Source of the DNA: CBDCGV01 sp965216955
Lineage (GTDB): Bacteria; Bacteroidota; Bacteroidia; Chitinophagales; JADIYW01
Reading direction: 5' to 3'
DNA: 64,000 bases
Assembly: GCA_965216955.1 (NCBI GenBank)
Contig: CBDCGV010000009.1
Span: 214,290 to 278,289 of the forward strand
A program made the position numbers and the translations under genes. Of this stretch, positions 44,612-54,441 are shown piece after piece. Numbering within the stretch: the stretch's first letter is position 1; every line of letters begins with the position of its first letter. Under the pieces are notes generated by a model. The model saw only the letters and a program-made list of their open reading frames with translations, was not told the DNA's origin and searched no databases.

Positions 44612-47600
44612 TTACTTTAATATCACCAATTTTTTAAGTTCTTGTGCTTCACTGCCCAATTCATCCACCACATTCAACTTATAAACGTAGATTCCCTTAC
44701 CGATGGTGTATCCTCCATCCCCTAAGCCATTCCATTCAATTCCATCTACTCTAAATCCGTCTGAAAATACTGTGGTCTGAATTGTTTTAACCAATCTACC
44801 GTCATAAGTAAAAACTTGTATTTGAACATCTAAATCCTGATCTGCTCTATTGTGCTCAAAGGAAAAGGTTGTATTATTTCTAAAGGGATTTGGATAATTG
44901 AGCACTCTGCTTAAAACAAAGGCCTCCTCATCCGCTATAATAAATTCGGTAGAGCCAACTCCAGAATTATTATAAACATCCCATGCTTTTACTGAAATGT
45001 CATAGGTGCCCGAAGGCAGGCTTTCCAATGGATAAATAATGGTCCCCGACCTAAAATCTCCTATATCGCTAATATAAAAGTCGTTTAAGATATATGGATT
45101 GCTATCATCACCATTAAGGATGGCTGTTATATCATGCCCAATGCTACTACCTGAAATATTTATTCCATTATCATCATAGAGTTTTATGAATAAATTAGGA
45201 GAACTACTTGCGAGACCGCCACTAACAAAATTTTCATCTCCAATATAAACCTCCACAATTGGCCCTTCATTATCATTGGCAAGCGTATCAACCGATTGCC
45301 CAACAAATATAGTATCATTGCCGGCAGCATCTATGGAACCATTTTCAGCGTAATAACTGATTTTACCTTCTCCCAATGAAAAATTTATATCTTTTGGAGC
45401 AATAAACTCAACACTAAATTTTCCTTGTTTAACTTCAGCTTGACCGGCATAAATAAGGCTTTTTTGAATAAAAAATTCCTTTTCCAGACTTCCAGTATTA
45501 AAGCTAGGTGGGTCATTAGGGTCATTCACTAAGGTTTTTATTTTTCGGGGTTTGTCATAAACTTTAACATTCAATGTACCATTAAAATCGCTTAACAAGG
45601 TATTACTTAAATCTCTTACTTCTCCTGAAATTGTTGCTTTTGACAGAGCTTTTAGGGTATCATTTTTCAAGCCGTTAGAATCATTTTTAAATTCGGTGGT
45701 TACCACTTTATATTGAGGAAACGCAAGTTTTAAGGCAGGATCTCCAATCAATGCAAACTTTCTATTTCCTGTACCCGTATTTGCTTGATTCTTAGAACTT
45801 TTAACAATATCACCTAATCTTAAAGCTCCATTTTGACTAGCCGCAAATAAATTCTCCAAAAACCTCCTATTCATTATTTCATTCCTATTTGAAAATACAA
45901 GTCTAACAGTGGTCACCAAAGCTATTGCCCCTCCATCTTCTTTAAAAAAAGCGCGCTCACCAGCAGAATAGACTTCAGGATCATCATATCTTGTAAATTC
46001 GCAAGTAGCAGTTATAAATAATGGCAATTTATCTGGGTTGTTCCATTTTTCAATTTCATCGATCGTAATTACCCTTTCCTGTGTTAATCCATTGGCACCG
46101 CCATGTCCGACATAGTTTACGAAGAAAGTACCTTTAAAAATAATTTTAGATAAAGCATCGCTTACTTCGGGATATCTCTCTCCACCCGGAATGGTTACTT
46201 GTTCATATGCATCCAAGTATAACTTATCGAGATTATAGTTTCTGTAATTATTTTCTGCAATTGGAGCAAAGACATCATCTGCATCGTTTATATGAATATT
46301 ATTATCCTCATCATCCGCTATAAACGTTATATGATTTCTCCAATCTCCAAATGACTGTGCGCTATAATAAGTTTTAATCTTATCTACTGCAATCTGTGCC
46401 TTTTGAAGATCATCTGCTGGAATTCGACCAATACCAATATCTAAATCAATCCCATTTGTTACATCAACCTCCTTACCATCCAGACTATCCAATAATCCAA
46501 AATAGTCATCTGTAACGTAGCTATAGGTGGCCTTTAATGAAGAATCGCCTTGAAATGTTGGTAAATAAAAATCATCCAACTCTCTAGGATTATAATTGCC
46601 ATCTCCAAACAACAAAAGATACTTTAAATCATTCCCTTCAACTTGTCCTCTCTCATAAAGCATTTTTACAAAATCCCTTATAGCTGTTACATCCTGGTTC
46701 CCAGAAGAAAATTCGTTGAAAATTTCACTTAAAACCACCACTTCTACTGATAGCGCATCTTTCTCTCTATGCAAATCTGCCAACTCATTTGCAGGAGCCA
46801 TTGCTGCTTCTCTTGTCACAATTAACATGTCGGGAACCGATAATGCATGAAGGTTTTGATTGTTGATTTTCCCAATTGCCAAAGGAATGTTATTGACACT
46901 ATTAAACATCACAAACTCTTTGAGTACACCCTCATTCTCTATGGTGAATTCCGCTTTACTACCAATCAAATTATAATTAATGGCTGTTGTAGCAAACTGA
47001 TCTGTAACATCCCAAATTTCTACATCATTTGTGACATTCTGGATTTCATACCTGCAAACTGTCTCATTCTGAGATAACCCTAGTCTAAAACTTTGGGTAA
47101 TACCTTCAAATCTGAGGCCCCTCCTTACTTGAATACGCAAATAATCCAGCCATCCTTTCCTGATATTATCTGTCCTATTAAAGGCAAGTTTTATCGAGTT
47201 TGAGTTAGTTGGGTTTATGCTGAAACGATCAACACTTTTCCTACCATAATCTAAAATTCCCGATGTAGAGGTTGTTCTAAGTATTCCGACACTATTCACC
47301 GTCGAATTATTATGTGTTACATTAAAAGAAGCATTTCCATTAGGAGAAAAAGCTACCAGCTTAGTTGTTATATAAGCAGGTTCGCTGGTTAAAACATTTG
47401 AGAAGTTGAAATTATAAGTTCGTTCTGTAATAAAATCAAACTCATCTCCCAACCAAAGATCACCCGTTTGTCCGAGATTTATCAACTCTTCTTCTATAAA
47501 ATCGTAATCATCAAACTTGGTAATCGTTAAATCGGGTGTTTTAGAAGACGAGAATATAGTCGAAATTGTTTGGCTATTTTCATCCTTAATGGTTAAGAAA

Positions 47601-48028
47601 TATCCTTTATAAGTATCATATCTGTGTTTTTCATGTGAAAAAACATCCGTATTTGGGTTATAAGTCCATTTATCTGGGCCCTCAGCATAAAAAAGGATAT
47701 AATCACTTGATCCAAAATTAGTGCTACTCGCCATTATCTTAATAGGGATTTCTTCTAAATCATCAATCCGCTCTGCACCCGCCATTTGAGGTAACATCCC
47801 ACCTCTTTGTCCATAAATTGCTACTTTATTAGGATCAATATTGGATACATTTAATCCTAATCTTTCTAAAAAACTACGATCAATCTTATACACTCCAGTA
47901 CTTTCAACACCTATTTTATACCAATCACCTTCCTTTAAAACCGAACTGGATTTAAAACTTGCATTGTGATTAAAAATTACAGCGATACACAATAAAAGGG
48001 TGAGAAAAAGTGTTTTTAAAACATTCAA
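44612..48028 (-). CDS. porU: Type IX secretion C25-type sortase PorU
   Basis: 1138 residues. The signal peptide (1-25) is followed by the typical beta region with STGVYKIDRSFLERLGL. A gingipain-like C25 peptidase domain has the catalytic His in NYVGHGG (about 640) and Cys in TATCEF (about 676). A T9SS-type C-terminal domain starts YPNPF. PorU cleaves the C-terminal signal of secreted cargo and attaches them to A-LPS. Both catalytic residues are kept, so it is likely active. First gene of porU-porV, divergent from gldJ. Confidence 0.93.
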   Translation of the reverse strand: MNVLKTLFLTLLLCIAVIFNHNASFKSSSVLKEGDWYKIGVESTGVYKIDRSFLERLGLNVSNIDPNKVAIYGQRGGMLPQMAGAERIDDLEEIPIKIMASSTNFGSSDYILFYAEGPDKWTYNPNTDVFSHEKHRYDTYKGYFLTIKDENSQTISTIFSSSKTPDLTITKFDDYDFIEEELINLGQTGDLWLGDEFDFITERTYNFNFSNVLTSEPAYITTKLVAFSPNGNASFNVTHNNSTVNSVGILRTTSTSGILDYGRKSVDRFSINPTNSNSIKLAFNRTDNIRKGWLDYLRIQVRRGLRFEGITQSFRLGLSQNETVCRYEIQNVTNDVEIWDVTDQFATTAINYNLIGSKAEFTIENEGVLKEFVMFNSVNNIPLAIGKINNQNLHALSVPDMLIVTREAAMAPANELADLHREKDALSVEVVVLSEIFNEFSSGNQDVTAIRDFVKMLYERGQVEGNDLKYLLLFGDGNYNPRELDDFYLPTFQGDSSLKATYSYVTDDYFGLLDSLDGKEVDVTNGIDLDIGIGRIPADDLQKAQIAVDKIKTYYSAQSFGDWRNHITFIADDEDNNIHINDADDVFAPIAENNYRNYNLDKLYLDAYEQVTIPGGERYPEVSDALSKIIFKGTFFVNYVGHGGANGLTQERVITIDEIEKWNNPDKLPLFITATCEFTRYDDPEVYSAGERAFFKEDGGAIALVTTVRLVFSNRNEIMNRRFLENLFAASQNGALRLGDIVKSSKNQANTGTGNRKFALIGDPALKLAFPQYKVVTTEFKNDSNGLKNDTLKALSKATISGEVRDLSNTLLSDFNGTLNVKVYDKPRKIKTLVNDPNDPPSFNTGSLEKEFFIQKSLIYAGQAEVKQGKFSVEFIAPKDINFSLGEGKISYYAENGSIDAAGNDTIFVGQSVDTLANDNEGPIVEVYIGDENFVSGGLASSSPNLFIKLYDDNGINISGSSIGHDITAILNGDDSNPYILNDFYISDIGDFRSGTIIYPLESLPSGTYDISVKAWDVYNNSGVGSTEFIIADEEAFVLSRVLNYPNPFRNNTTFSFEHNRADQDLDVQIQVFTYDGRLVKTIQTTVFSDGFRVDGIEWNGLGDGGYTIGKGIYVYKLNVVDELGSEAQELKKLVILK

Positions 48029-48084
48029 GCTGTTGGTATTTCTTTAGATTAAAATAGTGCGAATTGATTATTTAATTCCAACGT

Positions 48085-48092
48085 CGAAGATA
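48085..48092 (-). promoter_or_regulatory. porU: Possible -7 element for porU-porV
   Basis: Reverse-strand TATCTTCG, the same variant as before rpmH, lies about 57 bases before the porU ATG. The upstream TTG box is not well placed, so confidence is low. Confidence 0.3.
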
Positions 48093-48186
48093 TGGTCGTA
48101 TTGCAATTTTTTTCATAAAAGTTAAAAAATAATTGAATGTGCAATAAAACTTGGTTAAATTCATTATCTCTATATGGCAAAAATAC

Positions 48187-48218
48187 TTTGCTGAAATCTA
48201 TTTGAATTGTTAAATTTG
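48187..48218 (+). promoter_or_regulatory. gldJ: gldJ promoter
   Basis: TTTG (48187-48190) and TAAATTTG (48211-48218) are 20 bases apart and match the Bacteroidota consensus at all fixed positions. Transcription would begin about 17 bases before the gldJ ATG, with no Shine-Dalgarno sequence. The 213-base gap holds the divergent porU start region on the other side. Confidence 0.65.
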
Positions 48219-48241
48219 TCGTTCTTAAAAATTAAAAGAGT

Positions 48242-49732
48242 ATGATTTCCATTAAATCAAATACATCGTTTTTCATTGTCTTGAGTTTTTTCTTTGTGCT
48301 TTCGGGCTGCAAGAGCAATAAATCTGATGCAACAGGTTGGAACTACAACGATGAAAAATGGGGTGGTTTTAGCGTTACTGATGATCCTGGACAAGTAACA
48401 GGTCCTAACTTGGTACCAATCGAGGGTGGAACCTTTGTAATGGGAATCACAGAACAGGACGTAATGTATGAATACAACAATGTTCCTAGGAGAGTTACAG
48501 TTAGATCTTTTTATATGGATGAAACTGAGGTTGCTAATGTACACTATAGGGAATATGTTTATTGGACAAATAGGGTTTTTGGACAAGATAACAAACAAAT
48601 AGTTCAAGCAATTTTGCCGGACACATTGGTTTGGAGAGAAGAATTAGGATATAATGAGCCATATGTAGAATATTATTTTAGACATCCTTCGTACGATTTT
48701 TATCCTGTAGTGGGTGTAAATTGGATTCAAGCAAATGACTACTGCAAATGGAGAAGTGACAGAGTTAATGAAATGATGTTGGTTGAAGATGGGTATATGG
48801 AATTAAGCACAGATCAAGTAAACGAAGAGAATTTCACCACAGAAGCCTACTTAGCTGGTCAATATGATGTAGTTATTAAGGATCAGAAAAAAGACAATAA
48901 TCCAGATGGCGAAGGAGAAAGAGGAATAACCATGTCAGATGGTATTCTTTTACCTAATTACAGGCTTCCTACAGAAGCAGAATGGGAATTTGCGGCTTTA
49001 GCATTGATTGGAACAGTTTCTCATGAAGGAGAAGAAGTTGTTGAAAACAGAAGGATTTACCCTTGGGATGGAACAACACTTAGATATCAAAAAAGGAATG
49101 GATGGCAAGGTGATTTCTTAGCTAACTTTAAAAGAGGTAGAGGAGATAATATGGGATTAGCAGGTGCATTAAATGATAATGCTGAAGTTACAGCTCCAGT
49201 AAGATCTAACATGCCTAATGATTTTGGACTATTTAATATGGCAGGAAATGTATCTGAATGGGTACTTGATGTTTTCAGACCACTTACTTTCTCAGATGCT
49301 GAGGATTTCAACCCTTACAGGGGAAATATATTTACAGAGCTTGAAAAAGATGAGGAAGGAAACATCTTACCAAAAGATAGTACAGGTAGACTTAGAAGAA
49401 AAATACAAGATGCCGAAGATGTAGCGGATAGAAGAAATTATCGTACTCCTTACGCTATAAATTATCAAGATGGTGACACACTTTCAGAAACAAATTATAA
49501 TTATGGAGTGACCTCTTTAATAAGTGATAAAGCTAGAGTTTATAAAGGTGGTTCTTGGAATGATAGAGCATATTGGTTATCACCAGGAGCAAGAAGATAT
49601 CTAAACGAAGATCAAGCTTCTTCTGAAATCGGTTTTAGATGCGCCATGGATAAAATGGGCAGTTTTGGAGGAAATGAATTTAAAGAAGGGCAGAAAAAAG
49701 CAAAAGAGAATAAACGCCTAAGAGACTATTAA
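48242..49732 (+). CDS. gldJ: Gliding motility / T9SS lipoprotein GldJ
   Basis: 496 residues. Hydrophobic signal with lipobox LSGC (Cys at about 23) makes it a lipoprotein. The rest is a FGE/SUMF1-like fold: PIEGGTFVMGI, DETEVANVHYREY, LPTEAEWEFAALALIG, FNMAGNVSEWVLDVF and GGSWNDRAYWL. GldJ is needed for gliding and for stability of T9SS GldK in Flavobacterium. The Cys pair of true formylglycine-generating enzymes is not evident, fitting a structural role. It is followed by a strong terminator. Confidence 0.9.
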   Translation: MISIKSNTSFFIVLSFFFVLSGCKSNKSDATGWNYNDEKWGGFSVTDDPGQVTGPNLVPIEGGTFVMGITEQDVMYEYNNVPRRVTVRSFYMDETEVANVHYREYVYWTNRVFGQDNKQIVQAILPDTLVWREELGYNEPYVEYYFRHPSYDFYPVVGVNWIQANDYCKWRSDRVNEMMLVEDGYMELSTDQVNEENFTTEAYLAGQYDVVIKDQKKDNNPDGEGERGITMSDGILLPNYRLPTEAEWEFAALALIGTVSHEGEEVVENRRIYPWDGTTLRYQKRNGWQGDFLANFKRGRGDNMGLAGALNDNAEVTAPVRSNMPNDFGLFNMAGNVSEWVLDVFRPLTFSDAEDFNPYRGNIFTELEKDEEGNILPKDSTGRLRRKIQDAEDVADRRNYRTPYAINYQDGDTLSETNYNYGVTSLISDKARVYKGGSWNDRAYWLSPGARRYLNEDQASSEIGFRCAMDKMGSFGGNEFKEGQKKAKENKRLRDY

Positions 49733-49757
49733 TACAATTTATATTAAATATATTTAG

Positions 49758-49797
49758 AAGCCTTAATCAATTGATTGATTAAGGCTTTCTTTTTTGG
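49758..49797 (+). terminator. Rho-independent terminator after gldJ
   Basis: A perfect 13-base stem (AAGCCTTAATCAA at 49758-49770 with its complement at 49775-49787) closes a TTGA loop and is followed by TCTTTTTT. It begins 25 bases after the gldJ stop and ends just before the murF ATG at 49805, which argues against any longer murF start. Confidence 0.85.
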
Positions 49798-49804
49798 TTC
49801 AGTT

Positions 49805-51115
49805 ATGAATAAAGAGCATATAATAGAATTTTTACACGATGAATTCCAAAATAGTATTGGCATATGTACCGATACAAGAAAGTTAAAGCCCGATGAACTC
49901 TTCTTTGCCTTAAAGGGTCCTAGTTTCAATGGTAATAAATTTGCACAACAAGCGCTTGATGAAGGAGCAAGAATTGCAATCATTGATGAAGGCGCTTATC
50001 AAACAAATGACAATCGTACTATTTTAGTGAATGATGTTTTAACTACTCTACAAAAACTTGCTAGTTTTCATAGAAAGAAACTTTCCATACCAATTATTGG
50101 GGTTACAGGAAGTAATGGCAAAACCACTACAAAAGAGCTATTAAAGTCTGTTTTAAGTACACAATACAAAACATTAAGTACACAAGGTAATTTAAACAAT
50201 CATATTGGAGTGCCTTTAACATTATTAAGGCTTAATAAAGATCATGACATTGCAATTGTTGAGATGGGAGCTAACCATGTTGGAGAAATTAAACAACTTT
50301 GTGAAATTGCTGCACCTAATTATGGTATTATCACAAGTATTGGCAAAGCCCATTTGGAGGGGTTTGGTTCTTTGCAGGGAATAATCAATACTAAAAGCGA
50401 GCTGTTCGATTTTATTAAGCAACATAAAGGAGTTTTTTTTCTAAATGCAACTATAAATGAATTAAGCCATATTTATGAAAGCAGCTATTCGGGAACTATT
50501 CCTTTTGGTACGAAAGAATGCAAAATTTATTCGCAACAAGTTACTTCTTCAACTCCTTTATGTCTTAGTATTTCAGATAATGGGACTATTGTTCCAATCG
50601 AGAGTAATCTATTAGGAAATTTTCACAGACATAACGTACTAGCTGTTTATAGTATTGCCAAACACTTCGATGTCTCTACAGATAATATTCAAAAAGCCAT
50701 TAAAAATTATTCCCCAAAAAATAATCGTTCTCAATTAGTTCATAAGAATGGTAATGAAATAATTCTAGATGCATATAATGCAAATCCTGCCAGTATGAAA
50801 GAGGCCATTGACTATTTTGTAACTAACAAAACTTCACTAAACAAAGTCCTTATTTTAGGAGATATGTTTGAGCTTGGAACATATAGTATAGAAGAGCATA
50901 CAAAAATTGTTGAAATTCTCAATAAAGTTGAAAATGTGGAAGTGATTTTAATTGGCAACGAATTCGGAAAAACTACAAGGAATTCAAACATCAATTATTT
51001 TGAAACTGTTACCCAAGCAATAGATTTTATAAAGAGAAATACCTATTATAACAATCAATTTTTAATAAAAGGGTCTAGAGGAATGGCTTTAGAACAATTG
51101 GTAGAGTATCTTTAA
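49805..51115 (+). CDS. murF: UDP-N-acetylmuramoyl-tripeptide--D-alanyl-D-alanine ligase
   Basis: 436 residues from the ATG at 49805. Mur ligase P-loop GVTGSNGKTTTKE, the substrate-binding FNNHIGVPLTLL-type motif and the C-terminal domain (LILGDMFELG) identify MurF, which adds D-Ala-D-Ala in peptidoglycan synthesis. The frame runs upstream to a TTG at 49775, but that lies in the terminator stem. The stop is directly against the convergent arginase-like gene. Confidence 0.95.
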   Translation: MNKEHIIEFLHDEFQNSIGICTDTRKLKPDELFFALKGPSFNGNKFAQQALDEGARIAIIDEGAYQTNDNRTILVNDVLTTLQKLASFHRKKLSIPIIGVTGSNGKTTTKELLKSVLSTQYKTLSTQGNLNNHIGVPLTLLRLNKDHDIAIVEMGANHVGEIKQLCEIAAPNYGIITSIGKAHLEGFGSLQGIINTKSELFDFIKQHKGVFFLNATINELSHIYESSYSGTIPFGTKECKIYSQQVTSSTPLCLSISDNGTIVPIESNLLGNFHRHNVLAVYSIAKHFDVSTDNIQKAIKNYSPKNNRSQLVHKNGNEIILDAYNANPASMKEAIDYFVTNKTSLNKVLILGDMFELGTYSIEEHTKIVEILNKVENVEVILIGNEFGKTTRNSNINYFETVTQAIDFIKRNTYYNNQFLIKGSRGMALEQLVEYL

Positions 51116-52270
51116 TTAAACCATTTTATTGTAAGCTCTTATCCACCGCTCAGGAATTTCATTTTGTAGAGCCGTTTTGTAATCTCTATATGAACATGGA
51201 AAGATCTTATATTTCTTATACTTTAGATGTGCTTCTGGAATCTTAATCCACCAACGCCCACTTTTTTTGCTTTTAAGAAAAATCAAATCTTCCTCAGCAT
51301 CTTGAAAAGTAACTGTATAATTCTCAAAATTACTCTCCTCTACAATTGGATAATCCCCTTTACGCTGTGAAATACCCTCTAAAAAATACCAAATTACTTG
51401 GGCCAACGTTTTTGCGGTTAGACTATCTCTGTCATTAAGAGGGTTATAATCATATATTCCAAATGAAGACAGTCGATCACTTAAACCGGCATACCGTGCT
51501 AAGCGGCATGTTTCATGCGCAAAAAAACCATTTGGGCTGCTGTTAAAATAGCCAGGAGCATCAGATGCTCGCAAAGCCGATACATTTAGCGAAAGCATGT
51601 CTGCATCTCTAACAATAGGCTCAATTTCTCTTAAATCTTCTGTTATCTCCCCTAATCTATAGGCCTCAAAATGCATCTTTGACAATAAAGAAATATCTTC
51701 CTTATTCATAAAAAAACTCTGATATCCTAATAGACTATAATTGAAGATAATATTTGGTTGAGAGGAAAAAGCTTTTATCAAACTATTTTGAACACTTATT
51801 TCATCTATACTTTTTTCATTCTCCGCCTCTAATAATGAAATACTTTCTCTAACATCTACAATATTTATTGGATTATCAAAATTTTTATAAGCCAAATGTT
51901 GATCATATACGAACGACCCATCTCCTCCCAAAACAATAGGAAGCACCTGATTTTTAATCAAGTTTTCAATAACTCTTTGAAACGCAAATCTTGTATCATT
52001 AAGAGATTCACCGGCTTTGATATTTCCAAGATCACAAATTGAGACTTCCTGAGTAATAGGATATAATTTGTAAAACTGCTGTCTTATTGCGTTGCTACCA
52101 TCTTCACATCCTTTATTCAATTCATTTCCACGGAAATCCTCTATTCCAACAATTGCAATTTGATAGTTTTCTAAAGAAAATTCTTTGCCAGTAAAAAAAC
52201 GCGTATTACCACCAATGCTTTTTGTTATAATGTCTGCATCTAACTTGTAAGGCGACAAAAACTCCCACAT
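51116..52270 (-). CDS. Arginase-fold protein lacking metal ligands
   Basis: 384 residues of the ureohydrolase fold. In the three metal motifs the residues differ: GGDHS is GGDGS (Gly118 for His), DAHxD is DVRES (139-143, Arg and Ser for His and Asp), and SxDxDxxDP is SLNVSALRASDAP (227-239, Asn229 and Ser231 for two Asp). Only Asp117, Asp139 and perhaps Asp237 remain. Manganese hydrolase activity is therefore unlikely, and the protein may be a scaffold or regulator. Arginase-like genes near T9SS genes also occur in other Bacteroidota. It converges on murF. Confidence 0.85.
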   Translation of the reverse strand: MWEFLSPYKLDADIITKSIGGNTRFFTGKEFSLENYQIAIVGIEDFRGNELNKGCEDGSNAIRQQFYKLYPITQEVSICDLGNIKAGESLNDTRFAFQRVIENLIKNQVLPIVLGGDGSFVYDQHLAYKNFDNPINIVDVRESISLLEAENEKSIDEISVQNSLIKAFSSQPNIIFNYSLLGYQSFFMNKEDISLLSKMHFEAYRLGEITEDLREIEPIVRDADMLSLNVSALRASDAPGYFNSSPNGFFAHETCRLARYAGLSDRLSSFGIYDYNPLNDRDSLTAKTLAQVIWYFLEGISQRKGDYPIVEESNFENYTVTFQDAEEDLIFLKSKKSGRWWIKIPEAHLKYKKYKIFPCSYRDYKTALQNEIPERWIRAYNKMV

Positions 52271-52385
52271 ATTTATATTGATTTACTTTGAAGATAGGCG
52301 TCCTTTTTTTTTCTGAATTACTTATTTATTAACACGTGGTTTAACAAATCACCAACTACAAAAAAGGGATAACTTAATTAAAAAT

Positions 52386-53939
52386 TCAGTCACAAGACTT
52401 GAATTCACTAATTATTTCTGCTTTCCATACAGAATCTCTATCTCTGTCAGGATTAGGATCCAACCAAACCACATGGTTGTAGTGAGGATCAAGAATAGCA
52501 ATATCTGGAATGCCTTCTGCCGTTAAACGACTTTTGCTTGTATCTGAAGAAGTCACAGTAGTCGTAAACCAAAATAACTGAGTTTTATTCGTACCACAAA
52601 TATCTTTTATAAAAGGCCTGTTTTCTTGTACCGCACTCCTACTCCAATCTACTTCCTTTCTAGTTCCCATAACATACCCTGCTGTGGCACTAGGGCCTGA
52701 CAATCCTTCTTTTCTTTTGGCGTGATCGTAATAGTAGATTGCTTCATCGGTTGTTCCGGGGATATAAATGGTCGTGTTTAATCCCTGAGCCGCTTCATCA
52801 TTTGCCCTATCTCTTCTACTACTATACGGCTCCAGCGCAAAGAAATTTAATAATCCAGTATGATTTGGATTTTTATAGTCCATATTAAAATAAGCGATGA
52901 ATGGTTGCGGATTAATATCTTCCGGCATATCAGGAATTCGTATGTCGCCTTCATGATATCCCGGCATAGGTGCCAAAAAACCTTCTTGAAACCTAAAGCT
53001 ATTTGCTATAAATCTAACTACTCGAACAGGCATTACATTTTGTCCTTTTAAATAATCATAATTTTGCATCTCGTCAGGAGAAATATATTTACCAAAACCT
53101 AAAAACCCTCGTCTTAATTTTGAAACAATACTATTATTATTTTGAGGTATCACTATTACACCTCCAAAAACAGGCCTTGGAAAAACCACACCTTTGTATT
53201 TTATTAATCCTACAACTTGCACCCACTCTCCTTCATCATTTTTTAACAACCTTGTCTCACCTGGCTCATAAGAGAAAAATTTGCCAAAATTGAATCTACT
53301 TCTCACATTCCTCTTTATATTCTTCCATCCGGGAAGAAAATCTCCAGTATAAAATTTTACTTCATGTTGATTTCGCTGACTAAAATCTATGAAGTTTTTT
53401 GTACCAGGTGTTGCTAAGACTTTTGACATTCCTTTTGACCATCGCTGAAATAAGTACTTCCTGTCAGGTCCAACTGCAGCAGTAAAATAATAGTCCTTCC
53501 CAACTTTCACAAAACGAAAATCTGTCGCTGTTTCAGTATCCTGAAATGCTTGTCTTGCATGCACTTTTATAGAATTATAAGGATGTATTCTTTCATGTGC
53601 AGTAATTGGAAGCCTATCCAATTCTATTTTGTTTATTTTACTATAGTGATTATATAAACTTATATATTCATATACTCCTGGCCCTAAAAGATACCCCAAG
53701 GTTCCAAAAACTAGGCCAACCATCACCAATGCTATCTTCTGCCATATATTAGCCGTCCTCTTCCATAAAAACACCAAAAAGACAATAGCAATTACCAAAA
53801 AAATGAATAAAAGAATAAATCTCCTCACGATTAATATGCCTGGTTGCCACCACCCTCTTGTAATGAAAAGTCCAACCAACAATATTAAAGTTGTTAAAAC
53901 AATTAATAATATTTTTTTTAATGTAATAGGTTTCTTCAT
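52386..53939 (-). CDS. Membrane protein with large extracytoplasmic domain (operon gene 8)
   Basis: 517 residues. Three hydrophobic helices (about 9-27, 41-59 and 68-88) are followed by a domain of about 420 residues with no further membrane segment and several Trp, Tyr and Phe-rich beta stretches (QPFIAYFNMDYKN, HYNHVVWLDPNPDRD). With three helices the large domain would lie opposite to the N-terminus, most likely in the periplasm. I do not recognise the family. Last gene of the operon; it starts three bases after the preceding gene ends. Confidence 0.8.
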   Translation of the reverse strand: MKKPITLKKILLIVLTTLILLVGLFITRGWWQPGILIVRRFILLFIFLVIAIVFLVFLWKRTANIWQKIALVMVGLVFGTLGYLLGPGVYEYISLYNHYSKINKIELDRLPITAHERIHPYNSIKVHARQAFQDTETATDFRFVKVGKDYYFTAAVGPDRKYLFQRWSKGMSKVLATPGTKNFIDFSQRNQHEVKFYTGDFLPGWKNIKRNVRSRFNFGKFFSYEPGETRLLKNDEGEWVQVVGLIKYKGVVFPRPVFGGVIVIPQNNNSIVSKLRRGFLGFGKYISPDEMQNYDYLKGQNVMPVRVVRFIANSFRFQEGFLAPMPGYHEGDIRIPDMPEDINPQPFIAYFNMDYKNPNHTGLLNFFALEPYSSRRDRANDEAAQGLNTTIYIPGTTDEAIYYYDHAKRKEGLSGPSATAGYVMGTRKEVDWSRSAVQENRPFIKDICGTNKTQLFWFTTTVTSSDTSKSRLTAEGIPDIAILDPHYNHVVWLDPNPDRDRDSVWKAEIISEFKSCD

Positions 53940-53942
53940 TCC

Positions 53943-54437
53943 TTATGAATTTAAAATATCATTGTCTTTAAGCTTTTCCCTCCAAGATTTTTTATCCGCT
54001 CCTTCATCATCCTCAATTTCAGCTTCCTTTTTTTGATCTTCAATCGTCTGCTCTTTTACCGTTTCTGTCTCTTTCTCAGGAGCTTTTTCTTCAGCCTCTT
54101 CTATCGATTGATCTTTATTTAAAACTCTTCCATAAGTATAGGCCGAAAAATACATCGTAGCTACTAATATTACAATACTTAAAAGACCCGTAAGTAACAC
54201 CTGTTCTTTTGGAAAAATATTTAGCTTGCCAAATATTATAAAGAGTAGTACAGCAATCAAAGTCCCAAAAAGAATAATTACTTCAATTGGCCTTCCAATG
54301 ATAAACCCTTTATTTTTATTGGCTACAACATTCTCCTTTCTATTTGGAATGGCATCATTAATTTTTAGTCCAATGGTTTTGTCTAGCTGAACTAAGCCAA
54401 AGCCAATTAATGCAAATATTATTATAGTAACAATCAT
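53943..54437 (-). CDS. Small membrane protein with acidic tail (operon gene 7)
   Basis: 164 residues with hydrophobic segments at about 2-18, 51-70 and 80-101, then a highly charged Glu/Lys-rich tail to the C-terminus (about 107-164) that is probably disordered. No family recognised. It starts four bases after the preceding gene ends, so the two are likely coupled. A helical tail in the cytoplasm could contact the soluble AAA or coiled-coil partners; that is inference. Confidence 0.78.
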   Translation of the reverse strand: MIVTIIIFALIGFGLVQLDKTIGLKINDAIPNRKENVVANKNKGFIIGRPIEVIILFGTLIAVLLFIIFGKLNIFPKEQVLLTGLLSIVILVATMYFSAYTYGRVLNKDQSIEEAEEKAPEKETETVKEQTIEDQKKEAEIEDDEGADKKSWREKLKDNDILNS

Positions 54438-54441
54438 AGTA

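Noticed and set aside
51116..52270. Active formimidoylglutamase or agmatinase
   Set aside because: The metal ligands needed for catalysis are mostly replaced, so only the fold is claimed.
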